Assembly: GCF_001644025.1 (NCBI RefSeq)
Contig: NZ_LUUK01000218.1
Location: forward strand, 1 to 33,790
Source: Methylomonas koyamae
GTDB lineage: Bacteria > Pseudomonadota > Gammaproteobacteria > Methylococcales > Methylomonadaceae
Reading direction: 5' to 3'
Length of the DNA stretch: 33,790 bases
Under the pieces are notes generated by a model. That model was given only the letters and a program-made list of their open reading frames with translations, had not been told where the DNA came from and made no database searches. Below are positions 23,998 to 32,500 of the stretch, piece after piece; position 1 is the stretch's first letter; each line of letters opens with the position of its first letter. The translations under genes and the position numbers were made by a program.

Positions 23998-24831
23998 TCA
24001 GTCGATGCGCATCTGAATGCGCATCGACAAATCGACGGCCTTAATGTTTTTGGTCAAGGCACCAATAGAAATAAAATCCACGCCGGTCTCGGCGACCTCT
24101 CGAATATTTTCCAGCGTGATATTACCTGACGCTTCCAATTCCAACTGTCCTTTGTTCTTCGCGACCGCAACCGCCATATCGGCTAGCGAGAAATTATCCA
24201 ACATAATTCTATCCGGACCGGCTTGCCAAGCCACTTCGAATTCCGCCAGGTTTTCGACCTCCACCTCGACCGGCACACCGGCATAAACCCTAGCAGCCGC
24301 TATAGCCGCCGGAATCGATCCGGCCGCCAAAATATGATTCTCTTTAATCAAGACAGCATCGAATAATCCGATTCGATGGTTAACGCAACCTCCGCAAGCC
24401 ACGGCGTATTTCTGCGCCACTCGTAGTCCGGGTAAAGTCTTGCGGGTATCCAGCACCCGGCAACCAGTACCTTCCACCGCGTCGGCATATTGACGCGCCA
24501 GCGTCGCGGTAGCCGACAACGTCTGCAGCAAATTTAACGCGGTCCGTTCGCCGGTCAACAACGCTCTGGCCTGACCACGGACCTGGCACAGCTCGCCGCC
24601 GGCCGGCACCCGGTCGCTGTCGCCGAATTGCCAATCCACAATCACATCCGGCCGCAACTGGCGAAACACCGCATCGAACCAAGCCCTACCGCACAGCACC
24701 ATGGCGTCGCGCGCGACAACGCTGGCAACCGCCTGAGTTTCCGACGGGATCAGCGCAGCGGTCAAATCCCCCGTACCGACATCTTCGGCGAGGTAAGTAG
24801 CAATTTCGGAGTCGGAAGGCCCAGTAGTCAT
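23998..24831 (-). CDS. nadC: nicotinate-nucleotide pyrophosphorylase (carboxylating)
   Basis: This 277-residue enzyme converts quinolinate and PRPP to nicotinate mononucleotide, CO2 and pyrophosphate in de novo NAD synthesis. Seen are EDVGTGDLTAALIP near the start, LLTGERTALNLLQTLSATAT, the substrate-binding DTRKTLPGLRVAQKYAVACG and KENHILAAGS, and the C-terminal ISIGALT. ATG 24831 is chosen; the frame extends upstream only to a TTG at 24855. The last codons (SMRIQMRID) are written in a 12-bp inverted repeat (24001-24028). Divergent from ampD, the same neighbour pair as in enterobacteria. Confidence 0.96.
   Translation of the reverse strand: MTTGPSDSEIATYLAEDVGTGDLTAALIPSETQAVASVVARDAMVLCGRAWFDAVFRQLRPDVIVDWQFGDSDRVPAGGELCQVRGQARALLTGERTALNLLQTLSATATLARQYADAVEGTGCRVLDTRKTLPGLRVAQKYAVACGGCVNHRIGLFDAVLIKENHILAAGSIPAAIAAARVYAGVPVEVEVENLAEFEVAWQAGPDRIMLDNFSLADMAVAVAKNKGQLELEASGNITLENIREVAETGVDFISIGALTKNIKAVDLSMRIQMRID
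24001..24028. repeat. 12-bp inverted repeat at the nadC 3' end
   Basis: GTCGATGCGCAT (24001-24012) and ATGCGCATCGAC (24017-24028) are perfect arms around CTGA. The hairpin is inside the coding end of nadC and 16 bp past the stop of the convergent AP2-like gene. No T-run follows on either strand. It could act as a bidirectional end or RNA-stability structure. Confidence 0.5.
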
Positions 24832-24899
24832 TAGAATCGCCAATCGTTTAGACAAAGCCGTTATTATACCCGGCCAATGTGTCGAGACCGGACTACCCG

Positions 24900-25481
24900 A
24901 TGATAACTCAACCGCCAGCCGATGAAAGCTCGCTACCGATCAACCATCACTTGCTGCTTTGCGCCAGGCAAGTTCCATCGCCGAATCACGACGCTCGCCC
25001 GAACCCGACCGACATTTCACTGGTCGTAATCCATTGCATCAGTCTACCGCCCGGCGAATTCGGCGGACCGCACATCGATCGGCTGTTTTGCAACCAATTG
25101 AATCCCGACGACCACCCATTTTTCGCCGAAATTCAAACGCTACGGGTTTCCACGCATTTATTGATAAATCGGGAGGGCGACCTGTCTCAGTACGTTGCGT
25201 TTGACCGCCGCGCTTGGCACGCGGGGATTTCACGCTACCAAGACCGCGAACGCTGTAACGACTTTTCGATAGGCATCGAATTGGAAGGCGCGGTGGATTG
25301 CCCGTACACCGACGAACAATACTTGAGCTTAGCGACGACGATTAAAGCGCTGTTAGCCAACTACCCCGGCTTATCCCACGAACGTATCGCCGGCCATAGC
25401 GACATTGCCCCGGACCGCAAATCCGACCCTGGGCCATTTTTCGATTGGCGACGCTTGCGGCAGTTGTTAGCGGGGGATTAG
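24900..25481 (+). CDS. ampD: 1,6-anhydro-N-acetylmuramyl-L-alanine amidase AmpD
   Basis: This 193-residue zinc amidase removes peptide from anhydromuropeptides in the cytoplasm during peptidoglycan recycling and so keeps inducers of beta-lactamase low. The N-terminus has CARQVPSPNHDARP, as in known AmpD. Zinc ligands are seen as VIHCIS (H45), and the H and D of AGHSDIAPDRKSDPGPFF, which also holds the catalytic-site Lys. SIGIELEGAVDCPYTDEQY is the conserved core. The ATG at 24900 has GGA 9 nt upstream; a GTG at 24879 would add seven residues without a ribosome site. No ampE follows; the next gene is convergent. Confidence 0.95.
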   Translation: MITQPPADESSLPINHHLLLCARQVPSPNHDARPNPTDISLVVIHCISLPPGEFGGPHIDRLFCNQLNPDDHPFFAEIQTLRVSTHLLINREGDLSQYVAFDRRAWHAGISRYQDRERCNDFSIGIELEGAVDCPYTDEQYLSLATTIKALLANYPGLSHERIAGHSDIAPDRKSDPGPFFDWRRLRQLLAGD

Positions 25482-25533
25482 CGAAGGATTTGCGGATCGA
25501 TTCACCGGTGGGATTGCAAGATCGCGCAGCCCA

Positions 25534-27468
25534 TCAACCCGGCTTTACGTCCAAATGCATGGCCTTGATAATGGTCAGCAACTCCCTCTGCTGTTGCTCC
25601 AGCGGAGCAAGCTCCGACTCCAACTGAGCGATGCTTTCGGCGACGCTGCCTTTGGATTCGTTGATCTTGCGCAGCATGACCAAACGACTTTCTATCTGCT
25701 TTTTATGATCCTTGATTTGGTGCATCAATGGCGTCAACACGCTGTTGCTCCAAGTCACCGCGTCTTTTTGGGCTTGCTGCAAAATGTTTCTCGCCTTGGC
25801 GATCAAGGTACTGTACAGCTTATTCACCACGATGCTTTGCTCGGTCATCGTGGTTCGGGCGCTAGTACGGAACGCTTCGCCTTCCTCGAAAATCTGCTCC
25901 AGCTCGAATTGATATTGCTTGATCGAGAACAATTGCGGCTCGATTTCCTTGAAGCCGTATTCGTCCTGGAATTTCTTATGTATGGCTTTAATCAAGCGCC
26001 GAGTTTCCTCGGTCATGTCCACCGAGTCCTGTAACAAATCACGCAACTCGTCGAACAGTTTGCGCATATTTTGCTTCATACCGTAGGTCGTCAGACTTTT
26101 ACTCATATCGTGACGCGTACGCTTGATGATGTCGTCGATTCTTTCCCTGGAAAACGAATCGATCAGCATCTTGGCCTGCACCGCAAACACCTTGCGACTG
26201 GCCTGGAAATTCTCGACATTCGCCATGTAGGCGTTTTGCCGGTCGCGAGTTTCCGCCATTAGCTTGCCGGTCATCTCCTGGTTTTCGAAATCCATTTGCT
26301 TGAACTCGTCCAGTTGCTTACTGGCATTACTGATTTTGGCTTCCATCAGCTTGGCCGATTCGCTAACCAAAAATCCGATTTCCTTCTCGACCACGCCTTT
26401 CAAAATATCCCGGCGCTGATCCAGAATATCGTCGGACAAATAATTTTCCAGCAAATCCAAACGACTCTTGCGCAGCAGTGCTTCGTCGCCCTTGACCTTG
26501 GCCAGCAAAGCCTGCTTGGCGGATACCGGAAACACGACATTCCGATCCAGATTCAGAATGGACGCGGAGGTTTCGATCTGCTTGCGTATCGCCGCGTCGT
26601 AGCCGACTTCGCCGATCAAATCGTCCCACATCGAGTCGATTTTGTTCATGACGACCGCCAGGCCCTGCCGGCGCGAACCCGCACGGGAACTGCAGACATG
26701 GCTCTTCCACATTTCCAGATCGCTCTTGGTGACGCCGGTGTCGGCCGCCAACACGAACACGATGGCCTGAGCGCTGGGCAACATGCTCAAGGTTAGTTCC
26801 GGCTCGGTACCCAACGCGTTCAGGCCCGGCGTATCGAGGATACACAAGCCTTCTTTCAACAAAGGATGCGGAAAACTGATCAGCGCGTGGCGCCAGCAAG
26901 GCACCTCGACGCTTTCCGGATTAATGATGCCTTGTTCCGCCGCTTCGCGTTCGTTCCATAAGCCCAGCTTGTCGGCCATTTCCCGCGAAATCCGCTTGGT
27001 AGCGATCAACTCTTTGAACGCCTCCTGCATCTGGGTGGGCGAATCGCAATTCAAGTCGATCTGAGTCCAACGGTCCGGATTACGCTTGTAATCCATCAGC
27101 GAGATGTCTTCCAAACGACTTTCGATATTCAACAAACGGATATAGCTGCCGCCCTTCTCGTCCCAAAACAACTCAGTCGGCGACATCGTGGTCCGTCCCG
27201 GCGAGGACGGCAACAAACGCACGCCGGTCTCGGCAAAAAACAACGCGTTAATCAACTCGGTTTTACCGCGCGAGAATTCCGCGACGAAGGCCAATGTCAC
27301 CCGATCGTTTTGCAAGCCCTGCAGAATATTTAACAAGGTGTCGGTACTTTGCGGATCGCTGAAGCGATAACGCGTACGCCAGTCCCGGTACATGTCGATA
27401 GCCTGAATCAGTTGTTCGCGCCAATGCGCGTACTCATGCAACTGTTCCCTAAATTCCAGATTTCTCAT
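25534..27468 (-). CDS. bacterial dynamin-family GTPase
   Basis: This 644-residue protein has a large-GTPase domain followed by a long helical stalk. G1 is AEFSRGKTE (63-71), with Ala where the consensus begins with Gly. G2-like Thr lies in SSPGRTTMSP, G3 is LDTPGLNALG near 209-216 and G4 is VMNKID near 271-276. From about 350 to 630 the sequence is helical and coiled, ending with a heptad-rich stretch (VAESIAQLESELAPLEQQQRELL). No transmembrane helix is apparent. Bacterial dynamins remodel or protect membranes; this one's role is unknown. It is a single gene downstream of pyrE (95-bp gap) with no second dynamin partner in the window. Confidence 0.85.
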   Translation of the reverse strand: MRNLEFREQLHEYAHWREQLIQAIDMYRDWRTRYRFSDPQSTDTLLNILQGLQNDRVTLAFVAEFSRGKTELINALFFAETGVRLLPSSPGRTTMSPTELFWDEKGGSYIRLLNIESRLEDISLMDYKRNPDRWTQIDLNCDSPTQMQEAFKELIATKRISREMADKLGLWNEREAAEQGIINPESVEVPCWRHALISFPHPLLKEGLCILDTPGLNALGTEPELTLSMLPSAQAIVFVLAADTGVTKSDLEMWKSHVCSSRAGSRRQGLAVVMNKIDSMWDDLIGEVGYDAAIRKQIETSASILNLDRNVVFPVSAKQALLAKVKGDEALLRKSRLDLLENYLSDDILDQRRDILKGVVEKEIGFLVSESAKLMEAKISNASKQLDEFKQMDFENQEMTGKLMAETRDRQNAYMANVENFQASRKVFAVQAKMLIDSFSRERIDDIIKRTRHDMSKSLTTYGMKQNMRKLFDELRDLLQDSVDMTEETRRLIKAIHKKFQDEYGFKEIEPQLFSIKQYQFELEQIFEEGEAFRTSARTTMTEQSIVVNKLYSTLIAKARNILQQAQKDAVTWSNSVLTPLMHQIKDHKKQIESRLVMLRKINESKGSVAESIAQLESELAPLEQQQRELLTIIKAMHLDVKPG

Positions 27469-27563
27469 GGCTTGCCTTTGTGCTGACGGTACTCGATTTG
27501 AGGGCTGATAGTAAGGGCTAAGTGTAGACCATTCTCCGTGAGAGAGCCCGGCCGCACTTCGGC

Positions 27564-28202
27564 CTAAAGCCCGTATTGCTCTCGGTATTCTCGGATCACC
27601 GACAACTTATCGGCATAGTCAGCTTCCCGCTCGATAAATACGACAATGTCCGCCAATGTAATAATGGGCAACACCTGAATACCGAACTGGGATTCCACCT
27701 CTTGCACCGCGGACCGCTGATTCTGGCCCTTTTCCTGACGATCCAACGCGATGACCACGCCCTCGGGTTCAGCGCCCGCCGCGCGGATGATGTCGACCGA
27801 CTCCCTAACCGAGGTGCCTGCCGTGATGACATCGTCCAGAATCCAGACCCGCCCCTGCAGCGGCGCCCCTACGAGTACCCCACCTTCGCCGTGATCCTTG
27901 GCCTCCTTGCGGTTGAACGTAAACGGGATGTCGCTCTGCATTCTGGCGTAGGCGATTGCCGTCGCACTCACCAACGGAATTCCCTTGTAAGCCGGCCCGT
28001 AAAGCACATCGACCGAAACACCCGCGTCTATGATGGCCTGAGCGTAAAACTGGCCCAACCGATCGAGCATCGCTCCGGTATTGAATAATCCGGTATTGAA
28101 AAAGTAAGGGCTGCGCCGGCCGGATTTGAGTTGAAAATCGCCGAATTTAAGAACGCCGCAATCCAAGGCGTAACGGATAAACTGGTATTGATAGTCTTGC
28201 AT
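27564..28202 (-). CDS. pyrE: orotate phosphoribosyltransferase
   Basis: This 212-residue enzyme makes orotidine 5'-phosphate from orotate and PRPP in pyrimidine synthesis. The sequence shows FGDFQLKSGRRSPYFFNTG (orotate side), YGPAYKGIPLVS, the flexible loop FNRKEAKDHGEGG and the PRPP motif VWILDDVITAGTSVRE. Length fits the bacterial short form. It lies 43 bp after hemW on the same strand. Confidence 0.97.
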   Translation of the reverse strand: MQDYQYQFIRYALDCGVLKFGDFQLKSGRRSPYFFNTGLFNTGAMLDRLGQFYAQAIIDAGVSVDVLYGPAYKGIPLVSATAIAYARMQSDIPFTFNRKEAKDHGEGGVLVGAPLQGRVWILDDVITAGTSVRESVDIIRAAGAEPEGVVIALDRQEKGQNQRSAVQEVESQFGIQVLPIITLADIVVFIEREADYADKLSVIREYREQYGL

Positions 28203-28245
28203 GGGCCTATACTAGCGACATAAAACTTGGAATTATACCCGCGCC

Positions 28246-29400
28246 CTATTCAGGCACGAACTTTTCTAACAACACGTCCAGAAAATCCCAACCGCGCGCC
28301 GAACAACGGTAAAAGCCGTCCGCTAGCTCCAGCAAGCCTTCCACCAGCCCATTCCGCAACGGAGCGGCTAGCGCTTCGCCGGACAAGCCGGTAGCCACCT
28401 CGAATTCGCTCAAACGGAAGCCGTCGCGCAAGCGCAAACGATTCATCGCGAACTCCAGCGGTAGTTGGTTCAACTCGATCCGAGATCGGCTGACGGTCCA
28501 AGGCTCGCGCAAGTATTGCTCGGGATTTCGCGGTTTCGCGGTGCGGACAATGTTGCTCGGTAAGGCCTGACTGATCTTACCGTGAGCCCCGGCGCCTATT
28601 CCTAAATAGTCTCCAAACTGCCAATAGTTGCGGTTATGCCGACACTGATTGGCGGTGGAGGTGGAGGCGTAGGCGGACACCTCGTATTGGCTGTAACCGT
28701 GTTCGGCCAGCCAAGCCTGACTACGCTTCTGCGCGGCAAAGATGACCTCGTCGTCCGGCAAGCGGGGCGGAAACTTATGGAAATAAGTATTCGGTTCTAA
28801 AGTGAGCTGATAAAACGAGATATGCGCGGGCCGTAAACCGGTTGCCAACCTTACATCGTCGAAGGCTTCGGCCTCGCTCTGTCCCGGCAAGCCAAACATC
28901 AAGTCTAAATTGAAATTTTCGAAACCGGCCGCCACCGCGATTTCCGCCGCCGTGATCGCTTCCGCCGCCGAGTGAACCCGGCCGAGGGTTTGCAAATGCC
29001 GATCTTGAAAGCTTTGAATGCCTATCGACAGGCGATTGATCCCCAGCGCTCGAAATTCGCGGAATTTGCCACTTTCGAAGGTACCGGGGTTAGCCTCCAG
29101 CGTGATCTCGCAGTCGACGGCCAGCGACACTAGGCCGCGAATCCCCGCCAGCAAACGATCCAGCATCGGGGGCGAAAACAAGCTGGGAGTGCCTCCGCCC
29201 ATAAAAATACTGACAACCGCCCGATCCAGGCCAAAGTATTCCAAATCCCTTGCCAAATCGCGCAACAACGCCTCGATATACTCTGCTTCAGGAATCGATT
29301 CCTTCACCGCATGCGAGTTAAAGTCGCAATAAGGGCATTTGCGGATACACCAGGGGAAGTGAATATACAGACTAAGCGGCGGCAAACGGTTCGACCTCAC
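28246..29400 (-). CDS. hemW: HemW, radical SAM heme chaperone
   Basis: This 384-residue protein has the radical-SAM cluster motif CIRKCPYC with C18, C22 and C25 just after [17 protein letters not shown] binds S-adenosylmethionine and CRHNRNYW matches the HNxxYW motif of HemW, which separates it from the coproporphyrinogen oxidase HemN. A C-terminal HemN-like domain follows (about 310-384). It inserts heme into respiratory enzymes. The start is a GTG at 29400 that overlaps the gloA stop as GTGA, so translation is probably coupled; the upstream in-frame extension (to 29511) lies wholly inside gloA and has no family match. Confidence 0.93.
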   Translation of the reverse strand: MRSNRLPPLSLYIHFPWCIRKCPYCDFNSHAVKESIPEAEYIEALLRDLARDLEYFGLDRAVVSIFMGGGTPSLFSPPMLDRLLAGIRGLVSLAVDCEITLEANPGTFESGKFREFRALGINRLSIGIQSFQDRHLQTLGRVHSAAEAITAAEIAVAAGFENFNLDLMFGLPGQSEAEAFDDVRLATGLRPAHISFYQLTLEPNTYFHKFPPRLPDDEVIFAAQKRSQAWLAEHGYSQYEVSAYASTSTANQCRHNRNYWQFGDYLGIGAGAHGKISQALPSNIVRTAKPRNPEQYLREPWTVSRSRIELNQLPLEFAMNRLRLRDGFRLSEFEVATGLSGEALAAPLRNGLVEGLLELADGFYRCSARGWDFLDVLLEKFVPE

Positions 29401-29837
29401 CAGACGCCGGCATTCGCCATCGAAACCCAAGGCTCTTGCGGCGGTAGGGCACCGCCCTTTTGCAACAATTCTATCGATATTTGATCGGGCGAGCGAATAA
29501 ACGCCATCCAACCGTCGCGTGGCGGCCGGTTGATCGTCACGCCTTGGTCCAACAAGCGCCGACAGACCTCGTATATGTCGTCAACCTCGAAGGCCAAATG
29601 GCCGAAATTACGGCCTCCAGCATACTCCTCGACATCCCAATTGTACGTCAGCTCCAACAAGGGAGCGTCTTGAGCGCTAGCACTAGCCAGATCGGCCGGG
29701 GCAGCCAGATACACCAATGTAAACCGCCCGGCTTCGCTGTCCATTCGCCTAACTTCGCTCAAGCCAAGCTTGGCGCAGTAAAAGTCCAACGACTCTTCCA
29801 GGTTGTTTACGCGGACCATCGTGTGCAAATAGCGCAT
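29397..29837 (-). CDS. gloA: lactoylglutathione lyase (glyoxalase I)
   Basis: This 146-residue VOC-fold enzyme isomerises the methylglyoxal-glutathione adduct to S-lactoylglutathione. Metal ligands are visible as H5 ([10 protein letters not shown]), E62 (LELTYNW), H80 (FGHLAFEV) and E123 (SIELLQ). [18 protein letters not shown] and [16 protein letters not shown] are typical. The start at 29837 has GGAG 8-11 nt upstream; a longer frame adds 13 residues without support. The stop overlaps the hemW GTG by two bases in GTGA. It lies downstream of cheB on the same strand (74-bp gap). Confidence 0.94.
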   Translation of the reverse strand: MRYLHTMVRVNNLEESLDFYCAKLGLSEVRRMDSEAGRFTLVYLAAPADLASASAQDAPLLELTYNWDVEEYAGGRNFGHLAFEVDDIYEVCRRLLDQGVTINRPPRDGWMAFIRSPDQISIELLQKGGALPPQEPWVSMANAGVW

Positions 29838-29911
29838 AGCTAATCTCCATCGCAAAACCGCCATTATCGCCGACACCCAGCGGTCTACGACGAAGATTTT
29901 ACGAGGTATCG

Positions 29912-30997
29912 CTAATTGGCTTTTCCGTATTGCTCAATCAACCCGGCGATGGACTCCAGCGGCAACTCTTGCTGAACCGCACCGAGTTTGACCGCTTCCT
30001 TGGGCATGCCGTAGACAACGCAAGTCTTTTCGTCCTGGCCGGCGGTGCGGGCACCAGCCGCCAACATATCGCGCAAACCGCGAGCACCATCGTCGCCCAT
30101 CCCGGTCATGATGATACCTAACGCGTTTTTCCCGGCGTATTTCGCCACGGACCGGAACAACACGTCGACCGATGGGCGGTGCCGGTTCACCAACGGACCG
30201 TCCTGGACCTCGGCAATGTACTGGGCGCCGCTACGGATTACTGTCATATGCTTACCGCCCGGCGCAATCAACGCCCGGCCCGGAATCACCCGATCACCAC
30301 TGACGGCCTCCTTGACTTCGATTTGGCAAATGCCGTTGAGTCTGGCCGCGAAGGCGCCGGTGAATTTCTCAGGCATGTGCTGCACAATCACAATGCCGGG
30401 GCTAACCCTCGGCAAATGTGTCAATACCACCTCCAAGGCCTGAGTACCGCCGGTCGATGTGCCTATAGCGACTAGCCTGTCGGTGGTCGCCGCCAGCGCG
30501 GAAGGCGCCGATGTCGGCTGACTGGATTGATGATGACTTTTAACCGCGGCGGCATGCGATGCCATCGTCATGGCTTTCATCCGCCGCATATCGGTCAACG
30601 CCGCCGCTTTGATCGCGTGAACGATATCGCCGCTATCGTCTTCGAGAAAACTCTTTAGTCCCGCTTTCGGTTTGGTGACGATACCCACGGCGCCGGCCGC
30701 TAATGCCTGCATCGTGGTTTCCGCGCCTTTTTCGGTCAAGGTTGAGCAGATCACAACCGGCGTGGGACGTACCGACATAATTTTCTTTAGAAACGTGATG
30801 CCGTCCATTCTCGGCATCTCGACGTCCAGGACTATCACGTCCGGCCAATCCTGATTCATTTTCGCCATAGCGAATATCGGGTCGGAAGCCGCCCCAATCA
30901 CGTCGATCTCTTGGCAATGCCCTAAAAAAGCGGTCAGCACTTGCCTGACAACCGCCGAATCATCGACGATCAACACTCGGATTTTGGGTGATGTCAT
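29912..30997 (-). CDS. cheB: CheB, chemotaxis response regulator / protein-glutamate methylesterase
   Basis: This 361-residue protein has an N-terminal receiver (1-120) with phosphorylation site D58 ([13 protein letters not shown]), acidic pocket D12/D13 and K109. A flexible linker (about 140-172) is rich in Ala, Ser, His and Gln. The C-terminal methylesterase domain carries the triad S181 (GTSTGG), H207 (VQHMP) and D303 (GMGDDG). It demethylates or deamidates glutamates and glutamines on chemoreceptors after phosphorylation by CheA. It follows cheR by 82 bp. No cheA or cheY is within the window. Confidence 0.97.
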   Translation of the reverse strand: MTSPKIRVLIVDDSAVVRQVLTAFLGHCQEIDVIGAASDPIFAMAKMNQDWPDVIVLDVEMPRMDGITFLKKIMSVRPTPVVICSTLTEKGAETTMQALAAGAVGIVTKPKAGLKSFLEDDSGDIVHAIKAAALTDMRRMKAMTMASHAAAVKSHHQSSQPTSAPSALAATTDRLVAIGTSTGGTQALEVVLTHLPRVSPGIVIVQHMPEKFTGAFAARLNGICQIEVKEAVSGDRVIPGRALIAPGGKHMTVIRSGAQYIAEVQDGPLVNRHRPSVDVLFRSVAKYAGKNALGIIMTGMGDDGARGLRDMLAAGARTAGQDEKTCVVYGMPKEAVKLGAVQQELPLESIAGLIEQYGKAN

Positions 30998-31079
30998 TTG
31001 TCGCGCCTGTTTGTGTTAACCTCAGCGGCCCCGCCTCAAACGACGCCGCATTCGAAACCTTGACCGTGACAACCGGGAC

Positions 31080-31919
31080 CTAGAATTTCTCGGGTTTACG
31101 GTAAATAGATGGCCGAATCAGTTGCAATTCGGTATTCAAGCCGTTTAGGGACTCGGAATGACTGACGAAAAAATAGCCGCCCGGCTGTAGCGATTTCAGT
31201 ATCCGCTCCAATAGACGTTGTTTGGTTTCAATATCGAAATAAATCATCACGTTCCGCAAAAATATCACCTCGAACCTACCCAAATCCGGCAGGTTGCCGA
31301 TCAAATTGGCGTAATCGAATTTGACATTCCTCCGTAGAGCCGGGTCGATCAATAGAAAACCGTCGTACTCACCCGTGCCTTTCAGGCAATATTTTTTCAA
31401 CAAGTCAGGCGGGATTTTCTCGGAAGCCTGACTAGGATAAAGGCCTCGCTTGGCTTTATCCAAGATGCGAGTGGAAATATCGGTCCCTAGAATTTCCCAC
31501 TGCATGCCGCGACCGTATTCCGCTAACAACATTGCTAAAGTATAGGCTTCTTCACCGCTGGAACTCGCCGCGCTCCAAACCCGAAAGCTTCGATATGACG
31601 AGTATTGCGGCAAAATGCTGCCGGTGAAGAAATCGAAATGGGCGGGCTCGCGAAAAAAATAAGTTTCGTTGGTCGTCAACAAATCGATGGCGATCACTCG
31701 TTCGTTTTCGAAGCCCGGCTTGGTAAAAAGCTTGAAATACTCGGTATAGCTCGACAAATCGTAATAACGCAGGCGCTTTTCCAATCGCCCCATCACCATG
31801 ACTTGCTTGGATTCATTTAGGACAATTCCGGCATTCTTATACAAATAGTCCTTAATCCACAGGAACTCGTGGTGTTGCAATACCGGAGCATTGCCGTAGT
31901 GATTTGCCGGTTTGTTCAT
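31080..31919 (-). CDS. cheR: CheR, chemotaxis protein methyltransferase
   Basis: This 279-residue protein methylates receptor glutamates with S-adenosylmethionine. The N-terminal helical domain (about 10-75) is followed by NETYFFREPAHFDFF, the SAM-binding FRVWSAASSSGEEAYTLAML, the adenine region ILGTDISTRILDKAKRGLYP and FEVIFLRNVMIYFD. The usual WSAACSTGEE motif reads WSAASSSGEE here, a mild change. It lies 9 bp after cheW. Confidence 0.95.
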   Translation of the reverse strand: MNKPANHYGNAPVLQHHEFLWIKDYLYKNAGIVLNESKQVMVMGRLEKRLRYYDLSSYTEYFKLFTKPGFENERVIAIDLLTTNETYFFREPAHFDFFTGSILPQYSSYRSFRVWSAASSSGEEAYTLAMLLAEYGRGMQWEILGTDISTRILDKAKRGLYPSQASEKIPPDLLKKYCLKGTGEYDGFLLIDPALRRNVKFDYANLIGNLPDLGRFEVIFLRNVMIYFDIETKQRLLERILKSLQPGGYFFVSHSESLNGLNTELQLIRPSIYRKPEKF

Positions 31920-31928
31920 TACCGTGAA

Positions 31929-32492
31929 TTATTCAGCAAACGCATTTCCGGGGATATGATCGGCCGCTTGTCCCAGCGCCGCCATTTCATCCACCGAAAG
32001 CACTTTGTCGACGTTCAATAAAATGACGAAACGATTATCCCGCTTAGCCATCCCGTTGATAAAATCCGGCCGAATACCGGCGCCAAAGCTAGGCGGCGGC
32101 TCGATTTCATGCCCGGCAATCTCGACGACCTCGTTGACGGCATCGACGATAATGCCCAAATATTGGCGATTATCGTCGTTATCTCCGACCGAGGTTTCCA
32201 CGATGACAATCCCCGTCCGCTTGGCGATCATGGTAACCCCTTTGCCGAAACGCGCCAGCAAATCGATCACGGGCACCACGCTGCCGCGCAAGTTAATCAC
32301 GCCACGAACAAATACGGGCATCATCGGTACTTCCGTTAGGTTTCCGTAATCGATAATTTCCTTGATGTTTAGTATCCCCAAGGCGTAAACCTCACCCCCT
32401 AATACAAAGGTCAGGTATTGGCCGGCCGCCGCAAGTTGTTGCCCGACGACCAAGTCCATAGACTGCGAAGATCTTGTTGCCAATGTGCCCAT
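31929..32492 (-). CDS. cheW: CheW-like adaptor protein
   Basis: This 187-residue protein is a single CheW domain (about 25-165): YLTFVLGGEVYALGILNIKE, the core motif PVFVRGVINLRGSVVPVIDL and YLGIIVDAVNEVVEI. It couples receptors to the kinase CheA. A consensus AGGAGG lies 5 nt before the ATG. It follows the receptor gene by 8 bp, so the receptor, cheW, cheR and cheB form one cluster. The N-terminal 20 residues and the acidic C-terminal tail are extensions beyond the domain. Confidence 0.95.
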   Translation of the reverse strand: MGTLATRSSQSMDLVVGQQLAAAGQYLTFVLGGEVYALGILNIKEIIDYGNLTEVPMMPVFVRGVINLRGSVVPVIDLLARFGKGVTMIAKRTGIVIVETSVGDNDDNRQYLGIIVDAVNEVVEIAGHEIEPPPSFGAGIRPDFINGMAKRDNRFVILLNVDKVLSVDEMAALGQAADHIPGNAFAE

Positions 32493-32500
32493 ATGCCCTC

